This document shows positions 7,727 through 16,147 of a DNA stretch of 64,000 nt, piece by piece. Origin of the DNA: Acinetobacter baumannii. GTDB lineage: Bacteria > Pseudomonadota > Gammaproteobacteria > Pseudomonadales > Moraxellaceae. The position numbers were made by a program, and so were the translations under genes. The stretch is taken from the NCBI RefSeq assembly GCF_009759685.1, contig NZ_CP046654.1, positions 3,782,001 to 3,846,000 of the forward strand, given 5' to 3'. Positions within the stretch are counted from its first letter, which is position 1; every line of letters starts with the position of its first letter. The notes under the pieces are model-generated. The model was not told where the DNA came from. It did no database searches and was given only the letters and a program-made list of their open reading frames with translations.

Positions 7727-10483
7727 TTATTGCCAGCCATAACGGCGGATATAGATTTTCTTTACCCATTGAGTAACACACATATAAGCACCTAAAATTA
7801 AAGGTAAATATAAGAAATAACTTAAAGGTAAAGCTTGTAGTTTTAAATAGCTTGCTAAAGGACCCATTGGTAAGAAAATCCCGATACACATAATCACCGC
7901 TGTCATTATTAATAATGGAGTCGCGGCACGACTCTGAATAAATGGAATTTGAGCTGTACGGATCATATGGACAATTAATGTCTGGGTAAGTAAACCCACC
8001 ACAAACCAGCCTGATTGGAATAGCGTCTGATGTTCAGGAGTATTTGCTGAAAATACAAACCACATTAACCCAAAAGTAATCATGTCAAAAATGGAGCTAA
8101 TCGGTCCAAACACCACCATAAAGCGGCCAACTTCTTCAGGTTGCCAACGCTGTGGTTTTGCAATTAGCTCTTCATCCACATTGTCAAAAGGAATCACAAT
8201 TTGTGAAACATCATAAAGTAAGTTTTGAATGAGTAAGTGAATAGGCAGCATTGGTAAAAATGGAATAAAAGCACTCGCAATAAGTACCGAAAAAACGTTA
8301 CCAAAATTTGAACTCGCCGTCATTTTGATATACTTCAGCATATTGGCAAAAGTTCTACGGCCTTCAATCACACCTTTTTCAAGAACCATCAGGCTTTTTT
8401 CAAGCAAGATTAAATCTGCAGACTCTTTAGCGATATCTACTGCGGTATCTACTGAAATACCAATATCGGCAGCACGTATAGCAGCGGCATCGTTAATACC
8501 GTCTCCTAAGAAACCAACCACGTGACCATTTGCTTTTAACTGCTCAACAATACGTTCTTTGTGAACCGGACTTAATTTCGCAAAAATGTGGTATTGCTCT
8601 ACTGCTCTTTTGAGTTGTTGATCAGTTAAGGTTTCAATTACACCGCCCAATAAAACTTGATCATAATTCAGGCCAATTTCTCGGCACACTTTTTGGGTGA
8701 CAAACTCATTATCCCCAGTTAGCACTTTTACCGTTACACCATGGGCATGTAAACTCTGTACAGCTTCTTTGGCAGACTCTTTAGGTGGATCAAGAAAAGT
8801 AATATAACCTATTAAAATCAGATCACTTTCGTCAACAACTGAATAATTTTCCTGATGATTTTTAAACTCACGATACGCTACTGCCACCACTCTTAAACCA
8901 TCTCGGTTATAGCGTTGAGTTAATGCCTCAATTGCTACTTCACGTTGCTTTGTTAAAGGCTCTACTTTGCCATTTACCTCGACATAACGGCAAACCTTTA
9001 ACATTTCCTCAACTGCACCTTTGGTAATCATACGGGCTTTTTGTTGAGGCGTTTGTACCACGACTGACATACGGCGGCGATCAAAATCAAAAGGAACTTC
9101 ATCTAACTTCTTGTAACGTAACTTCTGTATTTTGATCTGATCATCAACAGCTTCTAAAACAGCCACATCAAGCAAATTTTTTAGGCCTGTTTGATAATAA
9201 CTATTTAAAAATGCCTGCATGAGTACAAAGTCTGATTTCTCACCTTGAACATCAATATGTTGGGATAAAAAGATTTTGTCTTGAGTCAGAGTTCCAGTTT
9301 TATCGGTACATAGAACATCCATGGCACCAAAGTTCTGTATCGCATCTAGACGTTTAACAATCACTTTCTTTTTAGATAAGAAAACCGCGCCCTTTGCCAA
9401 AGTTGAAGTCACAATCATCGGTAGCATTTCTGGAGTAAGACCGACAGCTACAGATAATGCGAATAAAAATGCTTCGGCCCAATCGCCTTTGGTGAAGCCA
9501 TTAATGAAAAGTACAACAGGTGCCATCACCAACATAAAGCGAATGAGCAACCAACTTACTTTGTTGACACCCATTTGAAATGCAGTCGTGCTCCGATCAG
9601 TAGCCGTAACTCGATGAGCCAATGCACCGAAATATGTTTGAATACCCGTACTTAAAACCACTGCCTGAGCTGAACCAGAAACAATATTGGTCCCCATGAA
9701 TACAATATTATCTAGCTCTAAAGCGCTGGTTTCTTCAAGATTTTTCTGCAACGGAAATTTCTCGACAGGCATTGATTCACCAGTCATTGCAGCTTGAGAG
9801 ACAAACAAATCTTTAGCAGACAAAATTCTACAATCCGCAGGAATCATGTCACCCGCAGATAATAAAATTACATCACCCGGCACTAAATACTGAATTGGTA
9901 TCTCAAATTGGTGAGTGGTTTGGTTTTTAGTATCAATGCTATAACGCTCATGCATAAGTTCTAAATCTTCTGCACTGACTTGATGGCGCAATACAGTAGC
10001 ATTATTACTCACCATTGCCTTTAAGGCATCCGCAGCTTGATTTGACTTTGCTTCTTGCCAGTAACGAAGTAGTGTTGAAAGAATTACCATCACACTAATA
10101 ATGGTTGAACCTGTTAGATCATCGGTAAAAAAAGCAATCAATGCCAACAGGCTAAGTAAAATATTGAACGGATTACGGTAGCAATACCAAAGGTGTTGCC
10201 ACCAAGTTAATGGCTTTTCATGAGTAACTTCATTAAGACCCACCGTCATTTGTTGGCTATGCGCTTGCTCTTCTGTAAGCCCCGTCAAATGAGTATCGAA
10301 TTGTTTTAATAGATCATTCGTTTGATCTCTTGATGCATTAAGCAAACGCTTAGATAAATTTTTGCTAATTTCTTGAGCATAACTAGATTGATGTAGCTCT
10401 TTAAAAGATCGATTACGACCGAAAAAACGCATCAAATGAAATCTTTGTAAAAATGATGTGAAGAGTCGTTGCCAGAATTTCAT
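7727..10483 (-). CDS. mgtA: Magnesium-transporting P-type ATPase
   Basis: A P3B-type ATPase of 918 residues that imports Mg2+. Counting from an in-frame codon five residues upstream of the chosen start: actuator TGES about 239-242, membrane motif VGLTPEMLP about 352-360, phosphorylated Asp in CTDKTGTLT about 399, and the hinge motif GDGINDA later, with about ten transmembrane helices. The ATG at 10483 is chosen because GGAGG (10492-10496) lies eight bases upstream; the earlier in-frame ATG contains that very site. It is first gene of the mgtA-mgtC operon, behind a leader of more than 500 bases that suggests RNA-level control. Confidence 0.93.
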   Translation of the reverse strand: MKFWQRLFTSFLQRFHLMRFFGRNRSFKELHQSSYAQEISKNLSKRLLNASRDQTNDLLKQFDTHLTGLTEEQAHSQQMTVGLNEVTHEKPLTWWQHLWYCYRNPFNILLSLLALIAFFTDDLTGSTIISVMVILSTLLRYWQEAKSNQAADALKAMVSNNATVLRHQVSAEDLELMHERYSIDTKNQTTHQFEIPIQYLVPGDVILLSAGDMIPADCRILSAKDLFVSQAAMTGESMPVEKFPLQKNLEETSALELDNIVFMGTNIVSGSAQAVVLSTGIQTYFGALAHRVTATDRSTTAFQMGVNKVSWLLIRFMLVMAPVVLFINGFTKGDWAEAFLFALSVAVGLTPEMLPMIVTSTLAKGAVFLSKKKVIVKRLDAIQNFGAMDVLCTDKTGTLTQDKIFLSQHIDVQGEKSDFVLMQAFLNSYYQTGLKNLLDVAVLEAVDDQIKIQKLRYKKLDEVPFDFDRRRMSVVVQTPQQKARMITKGAVEEMLKVCRYVEVNGKVEPLTKQREVAIEALTQRYNRDGLRVVAVAYREFKNHQENYSVVDESDLILIGYITFLDPPKESAKEAVQSLHAHGVTVKVLTGDNEFVTQKVCREIGLNYDQVLLGGVIETLTDQQLKRAVEQYHIFAKLSPVHKERIVEQLKANGHVVGFLGDGINDAAAIRAADIGISVDTAVDIAKESADLILLEKSLMVLEKGVIEGRRTFANMLKYIKMTASSNFGNVFSVLIASAFIPFLPMLPIHLLIQNLLYDVSQIVIPFDNVDEELIAKPQRWQPEEVGRFMVVFGPISSIFDMITFGLMWFVFSANTPEHQTLFQSGWFVVGLLTQTLIVHMIRTAQIPFIQSRAATPLLIMTAVIMCIGIFLPMGPLASYLKLQALPLSYFLYLPLILGAYMCVTQWVKKIYIRRYGWQ

Positions 10484-11046
10484 CACGAAATCCTCCATTT
10501 TTTAGGCGTACAAAGCTCTCGACCTTATTGAAAATAAAGTCTTTTAAATTTTTTAATTTAGAAAGGAATAGGAGATCGTAGACTTACGATGAAGAAGAGA
10601 AAATTAGCCCAAAGCCAGACCAACGTTGACGGAATGTCACATAACTGAACATGGTCCGAATGCTTTGAATCGCATGAGACGAATTGTTTACCAAGATTAA
10701 AATCTGGTAGATATAACGGTCGTGTATGGAAGCGTATAAAAACATTGGCTTCTCCCCATTTCTAGCGAGAAACTAAACAGATAAATGCTGAAGTGAATGA
10801 TTACAAATCAAGTAATTTGTATAGGTTTAATCTAATTTTTAACAAAGCTATCTCATTGCAAGATAGCCTCTCCTAAAGGTTACCTTGCTCAGTATTGGCT
10901 TTGGTTTAATTGATAATTAAACTCGAACCTCGAACAACTACCCATTTAGGATCTCCGTTAAATAAACTCGCGGCAAGTATAGGTTTTACTCTACAAGGCA
11001 CAAGATTTTTTTTGTAATTTTTTATTAATTCATCAGTGACTATAAA
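10484..11046 (-). promoter_or_regulatory. Long, probably structured 5' leader of mgtA
   Basis: There is no convincing gene in these 560 bases. Read leftwards towards mgtA it shows an AT-rich inverted repeat (arms 10904-10911 and 10915-10922), a 7-bp hairpin (arms 10847-10853 and 10861-10867) followed by TTTGTTAAAAATT, and a long-range pairing in which AAGCCAATGTT near 10746 can pair with AACGTTGG...GGCTT near 10610-10628, enclosing about 120 bases. TTTAGGAGAGGCT near 10865-10877 recalls the start of the M-box magnesium riboswitch, but the rest of that consensus was not found. Confidence 0.5.
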
Positions 11047-11490
11047 TCACAGTTCTCTAACCACCACTGTTTTCGCCATCTTGTCATGCCATCCTTGTTT
11101 TTTAGCATCAAATGCGACCCAAATAAGACCGATACAAAACACTAAAATAGATGGAATATATCCGATATAGCGAATGAGAGATTGTACGAAAGTTAACTTA
11201 TTACCTGTCTTTTCATCGAGAACTTTTAAACGCATTAGACGTTTTCCTGGAGTCCCTGCAAAGTAGATCCAACACAAAACAGTATATAAAAATGGAAATG
11301 CATAATTTACGATCATATCAAACCAATAGTTTTGCGGTTTACTACTCATACCTGTAGCAAATATGAGATCGTAATCTCCATGATAAAAGATCCATGCGGC
11401 TGGAATAATTGCTAAAAAAAGAATAAGAGTATCAATGATCATTGCGCCAAATCTTAACCAAAACCCTGCATATTCATATTTATAGGTCAT
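11047..11490 (-). CDS. RDD-family membrane protein
   Basis: A 147-residue inner-membrane protein with an RDD domain: ...FWLRFGAMIIDTLILFL with the conserved Arg and Asp at the first helix, a second helix at about 60-80, GTPGKRLMRLKVLD at about 81-94, and a last helix before WHDKMAKTVVV. RDD proteins are poorly characterised; some act in ion transport. AGGTG lies just before the ATG. It precedes mgtA on the same strand, but more than 500 bases apart, so a shared transcript is doubtful. Confidence 0.85.
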   Translation of the reverse strand: MTYKYEYAGFWLRFGAMIIDTLILFLAIIPAAWIFYHGDYDLIFATGMSSKPQNYWFDMIVNYAFPFLYTVLCWIYFAGTPGKRLMRLKVLDEKTGNKLTFVQSLIRYIGYIPSILVFCIGLIWVAFDAKKQGWHDKMAKTVVVREL

Positions 11491-11761
11491 GTGTTCACCT
11501 CGCTTTTGTTATTTTTTACCTAATGCCACAGTAACTAATTTATTCGTCTTTCATCGTAATTGAAATCTTTTTATTTTTAAATACTTAATGTATTTTTTAA
11601 TTTCCGGTTTTATTTAGAATTGTAATAAGATTTTTGAAAATAAAAGCCATATCAATTTAAGTTAAAATAATATATATCATATTAAAATATTTAGATTACA
11701 CCTCATTTGTATGAGGTGAAAACTAATTATATTTATTAATTTAATCATTTATAACCAATGG

Positions 11762-11935
11762 TTATTTCCAGAATAAAACATCAATTTTAAATTCTTTTTT
11801 TAGCAAAAAAGCTGCACAAATAAGCCCAATACCGATGATGATTAAAAACATACTTAAACTTAATAATCCTCCCACAGCAGAGCAAAAGCCTAAAATAGCT
11901 AAAATATAAAATAAAATTACACTAATACTTGGCAT
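11762..11935 (-). CDS. Small two-helix membrane protein (57 residues)
   Basis: An open frame of 57 codons, ATG at 11935 to TAA at 11762. The product is nearly all hydrophobic: helix one about residues 4-24, a Gly-Leu-Leu turn, helix two about 28-45, then a basic tail KKEFKIDVLFWK. GGAAT about ten bases upstream is a weak ribosome site. Function unknown; it is shorter than most gene-finders report. The lack of stops in an AT-rich stretch and the clean two-helix pattern support it. Confidence 0.5.
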   Translation of the reverse strand: MPSISVILFYILAILGFCSAVGGLLSLSMFLIIIGIGLICAAFLLKKEFKIDVLFWK

Positions 11936-12113
11936 TCAATTTATTCCACTACTTAAAAATAAAAGCAATTTATTCTATCGAGTCTGTAAAGGAATGCTGT
12001 TTTCAAATGTTGATTACACCCCATATTTGTATCAACTTAAAAACAATATGTTAATAATTCCTACTAAATGTAAACAACAAAAATATAAATGTGATAAATA
12101 TCACATTTATATT

Positions 12114-12341
12114 TTAATTAACTTCAAAATAATGTTTTTCAGTAATAAGTTTTATTTTTAGATTTTTATATAATCGATCTTTTGAGTTTTCTAACGAAGG
12201 AACAACTTTTTCTGCAAACTTATCATCTGCCATGAGTCTTGCATAAGTTTTATATCCAATCACTAGCTTTTCTGGCTCTTTACCAGTTTGGCGAAATTCC
12301 TCGATAAGTTTACTGACTTTCTTTGCTGTTAAATCGGCCAT
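12114..12341 (-). CDS. Small hypothetical protein (75 residues)
   Basis: Not recognised. A charged, mainly helical 75-residue protein (MADLTAKKVSKLIEEFRQTG...) with no signal peptide or membrane segment. A strong purine-rich ribosome site (AGGGGGGAAG) precedes the ATG, which supports expression. It stands alone between the 57-residue membrane protein and the divergent uspA. Confidence 0.65.
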   Translation of the reverse strand: MADLTAKKVSKLIEEFRQTGKEPEKLVIGYKTYARLMADDKFAEKVVPSLENSKDRLYKNLKIKLITEKHYFEVN

Positions 12342-12630
12342 ATCTTACTACTTCCCCCCTTACATATGATTCGGTTATACGATTTCTGTGTGACAAAAAT
12401 ATGAAAGGTAATTTATTGTAAAGTTCTTCTAAAAAATTAAATTTGGCATAGTCTCAACTCCCTATTTATCAACCTCCAATAAAATCATTAAAAATCAAAT
12501 ATATAATTAAACACCATTTAATTTAACTACAAGTGAATTGAATTGATTTCTACCTTTAAACAAATGTGTTAATCTTTAAGTAAGAAAAGCTTCATACATA
12601 TAACAACTTGTAAATAAGAGGAATAACATT

Positions 12631-13074
12631 ATGAATTACCGACATATTATTGTACCTGTAGATGGTTCTGAGATTTCTTTGGCAGCAGCACGACAAGCGG
12701 CCCATATCGCTAAAGCTTTTGGTAGTAAACTTACAGCAATTAGTCTGGTTGCAGTGGACCCGTTTAGTGGTGTCGATTTCTATTACATCTCTCCTGTTGT
12801 AAAAGATTATTTTGTTGAAGCGCGTGCTAATGCAGAAAAAACACTTGCGAAAGTAAAAGCCCTATGCGCTGAAGAAGGTGTTGATATTGAAACACAAATT
12901 ATTCAAGGTGAAATCTCATCTGATGGCATTCTTAAAGCTGTAGAAGAGTTGGGTTCAGACCTGATTGTTATTGGTTCACATGGTCGTAAAGGTTTCCAAA
13001 AACTTATTTTGGGTAGTTTTGCGCAAGATGTTCTAAACAGCACTAAAATCCAAGTTTTGGTGGTAAAAGAATAA
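12631..13074 (+). CDS. uspA: Universal stress protein UspA family
   Basis: A 147-residue cytoplasmic single-domain Usp. It starts IIVPVDGSEIS (residues 6-16) and has the ATP-binding loop GSHGRKGFQKLILGSFAQ (about 115-132), the G-2X-G-9X-G(S) pattern, so it should bind ATP. A good site (AGAGGAA) precedes the ATG. In A. baumannii a UspA protects against peroxide and low pH; this may be that gene, but only the family is certain. It is monocistronic, with about 290 bases of promoter region upstream and a strong terminator downstream. Confidence 0.9.
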   Translation: MNYRHIIVPVDGSEISLAAARQAAHIAKAFGSKLTAISLVAVDPFSGVDFYYISPVVKDYFVEARANAEKTLAKVKALCAEEGVDIETQIIQGEISSDGILKAVEELGSDLIVIGSHGRKGFQKLILGSFAQDVLNSTKIQVLVVKE

Positions 13075-13088
13075 TTGCTGAGTCGACT

Positions 13089-13116
13089 AAAAGCCTAATC
13101 CATTGATTAGGCTTTT
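13089..13116 (+). terminator. Rho-independent terminator after uspA
   Basis: A 12-bp stem (AAAAGCCTAATC at 13089-13100, complement at 13105-13116) with a CATT loop ends in a short T run. Confidence 0.85.
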
Positions 13117-13202
13117 TATCGTAAAAAATGCATAAGTTTTACACAGCTTAAAAACCGTTATACACTATTGTTCTCTTTCCCTCTATTTTGTGAGTCACGC
13201 CA

Positions 13203-13257
13203 ATGAAGTAAGTCTTTTTCTCATCAATTTTCTCTTTTTTGATGTGCAAAATAGACT
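13203..13257 (+). promoter_or_regulatory. Possible attenuator-like leader of the ABC-F gene
   Basis: A two-codon frame ATG-AAG-TAA (13203-13211) is followed at once by an imperfect hairpin: AGTCTTTT (13211-13218) with AAAATAGACT (13248-13257), and inside it CATCAA (13222-13227) with TTGATG (13239-13244). Leader peptides plus hairpins control several antibiotic-resistance ABC-F genes in other bacteria; that this acts likewise is speculation. Confidence 0.25.
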
Positions 13258-13332
13258 ATTCTTTAGTGACTTAGCGTCTTTATTTAAAGCTTTACATTCC
13301 TATTTTGTACATCCTGTATTTATGAGGTTCTT

Positions 13333-14916
13333 ATGACTCAGCAGGTATGTGTAATATCACAACTCACTTTGGAGTTTCCTTCAAAAGTGATGTTTAAAGA
13401 ATTGAATTTCTCACTTGAGCATCATCAAGTATCAGCCTTAATTGGCCGCAATGGTCAAGGTAAGTCTTTACTTATGCAATTGCTTCACAAGATTTCACCC
13501 ACTACAGAAATGCATATCAGTGGCCAAATAAACTGGCAAACCAAGTATGCATATTTATCTCAGCTCACTCGTCTCCAATCAGACACAATTGCAGAAGCTT
13601 TAGAGGTCAACCATCTTTACAACGCTTTTCAAAGAGTGGAAAAAGGCGAAGCTGAATACGATGATTATGATTTGTTAGAAGGACATTGGGATCTTCCTAA
13701 TATTTGGGAAGCTTTACTACGATCTGCTCAGCTACCAACCGATTTAGACTTTCCTGTTAAGCAGTTGAGCGAAGGCCAAAAAACCAAGTTAGCCTTATCC
13801 GCATTATTTTTAAAAACTGATCATTACCTATTACTTGATGAGCCAAGCAACCATCTCGATCAAGAAGCTAGACAGTGGTTAATTGCTCAGTTAAAGAAAC
13901 ATCCAGTAGGCGCTCTGATTATTAGTCATGATCTGACTTTGCTAAATGAAGTCGACCATATTTATCACTTAAATGAGCATGGCCTACAGCATACTACAGG
14001 AAATTATGAAAAATTTTATGAGCAATATCAGTCCCAAATCGAGGCTTTAGAACAGTCAGTACATCAGCATCAACGTGAAGTTAAGCACATGAAGCAAAAG
14101 CAGCATGAAGTTTTAATGAAAGCCCAAAAACGTGAGCGTGCTGGCAACAAACTTCGTGACTCAAACTCGCAAGCTAAAATTTTGCTCGATTTTAAAAAAG
14201 AACAGGCTGGGCAAAGCCTAGGAGCAATTCATTCTCAACATCAGCGTCAAATCGATCAAAACCAGCAAGACTTGAAGAGTAAAAAAGTACTTCTAGAAAC
14301 TGTTAAGCCCCAACAATTTATATTCCCCTCTTTTAACAAAAGAACAGGAGAAATTCTTAGAATTGAGAACTTAAAACTCAACTATGGGACACAACAACCA
14401 ATTCATCTCGCCTTAAGAGCTTGTCAAAAGATTCATTTGGTTGGCCGAAATGGTATTGGGAAATCAACTTTGCTGAAACAGATTGATCAATCAGCTGTAA
14501 CTGCTACAGATGAAATTAAACTGTTTGTAAATTGCTTTTATCTCGATCAGAACTTTAGCTTTTTATTAGACCATCTCTCTGCTGTTGAAAACTTAAGAAA
14601 TATTAACCCAAATATTACTGAGTTAGAGTGGAGAAATTTATTAGGTCAGCTTCGGATTCGTGGTGATAAAAGCACATATCCCTTAGCTCAACTCAGTGGT
14701 GGTGAGAAGTTAAAAGTTGCTTTACTAGGTTTGAGCCATGCTCAGCCTATGCCTGAACTTTTACTACTTGATGAACCAGAAAACCACTTAGATATCGAGT
14801 CAAGAGATCTATTTGCAAATGCTATTTCTAGTTATGAAGGTGCTGTGCTATTAGTTTCACATGATTTAAGTTTTGTTGAAAAATGCGGGATTGTTGATTC
14901 AATTTATTTAAATTAA
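13333..14916 (+). CDS. ABC-F family ATPase
   Basis: A 527-residue soluble protein with two ABC domains and no membrane segments. Domain 1: Walker A GRNGQGKS (38-45), signature LSEGQ (145-149), Walker B LLLDEPSNHLD (166-176). A charged linker of about 230-330 is rich in Gln, Lys and His. Domain 2: Walker A GRNGIGKS (371-378), signature LSGGE (454-458), Walker B LLLLDEPENHLD (476-487). ABC-F proteins act on the ribosome; members include EttA-like translation factors and antibiotic-protection proteins. The sequence does not fit EttA or Uup closely and the role is unassigned. It is a single gene with a 200-base leader. Confidence 0.88.
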   Translation: MTQQVCVISQLTLEFPSKVMFKELNFSLEHHQVSALIGRNGQGKSLLMQLLHKISPTTEMHISGQINWQTKYAYLSQLTRLQSDTIAEALEVNHLYNAFQRVEKGEAEYDDYDLLEGHWDLPNIWEALLRSAQLPTDLDFPVKQLSEGQKTKLALSALFLKTDHYLLLDEPSNHLDQEARQWLIAQLKKHPVGALIISHDLTLLNEVDHIYHLNEHGLQHTTGNYEKFYEQYQSQIEALEQSVHQHQREVKHMKQKQHEVLMKAQKRERAGNKLRDSNSQAKILLDFKKEQAGQSLGAIHSQHQRQIDQNQQDLKSKKVLLETVKPQQFIFPSFNKRTGEILRIENLKLNYGTQQPIHLALRACQKIHLVGRNGIGKSTLLKQIDQSAVTATDEIKLFVNCFYLDQNFSFLLDHLSAVENLRNINPNITELEWRNLLGQLRIRGDKSTYPLAQLSGGEKLKVALLGLSHAQPMPELLLLDEPENHLDIESRDLFANAISSYEGAVLLVSHDLSFVEKCGIVDSIYLN

Positions 14917-14937
14917 CACTACGCTATTTTTATGCCT

Positions 14938-14970
14938 ATATAAAAGCTCTAACTATTAGAGCTTTTATAT
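14938..14970. terminator. Bidirectional terminator between ABC-F and pliG genes
   Basis: A perfect 15-bp stem (14938-14952 with 14956-14970) and a 3-base loop between convergent genes. Confidence 0.85.
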
Positions 14971-14989
14971 AAATCTTTTAATTATCATT

Positions 14990-15415
14990 TTATTTTTTAT
15001 TATCTAATATTTGTAGATCTAGATTAAAAGAAACTGCTCTATTTCTTTGTGCGCTTTTTTTCATTTGATAAACTTGAACAATATAATCACCATCAACAGG
15101 TAGCGTTACTTCACCTGAAAAACCTACAGTCGAACCCACGAATAATGGCTTATCTTTACCAGGCTTTTGACCTGGAGCGAAAATATTAATATAAGCTAAA
15201 TTACCATAACTATTAATATTAAATTTTAAAATCTGTCCACTTTTTGCAAAAACTCGATATCTTACATCATCATAACCTTGAAACTTTCCGGTTAACGTAG
15301 TTTGAGAAGAACCTTTTAAAAAGCTTACTTTAGTCTCAACATTTTTAGCAACTACAGATAATGGTATAGATAAAATCAAACTAGATAATAATAAAATTTT
15401 AATGATTTTTTTCAT
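14990..15415 (-). CDS. pliG: PliG-type periplasmic inhibitor of g-type lysozyme
   Basis: A 141-residue exported protein with a clear signal peptide (residues 1-23, ending SVVAK). The mature part matches the pattern of E. coli PliG: KNVET.VSFLKGSS, the GYDDVRYRVFAKSGQ segment, a VDGDYIVQVYQM strand and a basic RNRAVSFNLDLQI end. PliG binds and inhibits g-type (goose-type) lysozymes and protects the wall from host or rival enzymes. Identity is by recalled sequence resemblance; a general pre-peptidase-like beta-sandwich protein is the alternative. Confidence 0.75.
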   Translation of the reverse strand: MKKIIKILLLSSLILSIPLSVVAKNVETKVSFLKGSSQTTLTGKFQGYDDVRYRVFAKSGQILKFNINSYGNLAYINIFAPGQKPGKDKPLFVGSTVGFSGEVTLPVDGDYIVQVYQMKKSAQRNRAVSFNLDLQILDNKK

Positions 15416-15794
15416 TTTTAGCCCTCAAAATTATTTTTAAATTATTATAAGAAAGATAATTTTTATTAAATTTAACTTTATGTATAGATTTGATGAGTAG
15501 CGTTTGGATTTGTAAGTTATTTCATCGCTATTCAAAAGTAAGTATCATTAAACTTAACTTATCAGCCCTTTAAATTTTACAGCCGAAATTTATGGTAATG
15601 GCCATAATGAGTCATTTTATAAAAGTGGCTTAAGTACATGCCATATAAAAACCGTATTTAATTCAATGCAAGTTATGGAAACCAAGTGGCACATATAAAA
15701 GAAGATTCATATTTTTTCTTTAGGGCTGTCTTATTAACGCAAGATGAGTTTGATCCCTAACAATAGCTAGGAATAGCAAGACACAGCAAAGTTA
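15416..15794. other. Intergenic stretch without recognisable gene
   Basis: The part next to 15416 should carry the pliG promoter. No open frame with a plausible start and no strong hairpin was seen in the remainder. Confidence 0.5.
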
Positions 15795-15826
15795 TTTTAA
15801 AGCCCATCTAACGATAGGCTTTAAAA
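15795..15826 (-). terminator. Terminator after the small lipoprotein gene
   Basis: A 10-bp stem (TTTTAAAGCC at 15795-15804, complement at 15817-15826) with a 12-base loop lies just past the 15837 stop; the transcript ends in a U-rich stretch. Confidence 0.7.
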
Positions 15827-15836
15827 TTTATAAAAA

Positions 15837-15968
15837 TTAGGAGTCTTTATCCATTGAGTGTGGAGTCGTGGTTTTATCTTGCTGTTTAGTATCATTCTCA
15901 CCTTGGCAAGCCGCCACAGAAAGCGAAACGATTGCTGCTAAACCTAGGGTAGCGATAATTTTAGTCAT
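15837..15968 (-). CDS. Small lipoprotein (43 residues)
   Basis: The frame runs from ATG at 15968 to TAA at 15837. The first 20 residues are a lipoprotein signal with the lipobox SVAAC (Cys21); the mature 23 residues are hydrophilic (QGENDTKQQDKTTTPHSMDK). AGGTGAG lies just before the ATG and a terminator follows, so it looks like a complete gene. Acinetobacter has many such tiny lipoproteins; the function is unknown. Its size makes it easy to miss. Confidence 0.8.
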   Translation of the reverse strand: MTKIIATLGLAAIVSLSVAACQGENDTKQQDKTTTPHSMDKDS

Positions 15969-16147
15969 ATCTCACCTCATACAGTTTTAATTGATTAGCT
16001 TATAAATACTGGCTATCAATATTACGATCAGCATAGATTTATAGACTTTTTTGTAGTGTTCACAAAGAAATGTAAAATGAGAAAGTATCCCAAAGATTTT
16101 AATTTATTGAATTCATCTTCAGGATACTGCTTCAAATGATTAAAAAA

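Noticed and set aside
10600..10900. mgtA leader considered as an M-box or yybP-ykoY riboswitch
   Set aside because: Only a short stretch recalls the M-box start; the remaining conserved blocks are missing.
10904..10945. GGTTCGAG-like segment considered as a tRNA T-arm
   Set aside because: No acceptor stem, anticodon arm or CCA-side pairing could be found around it.
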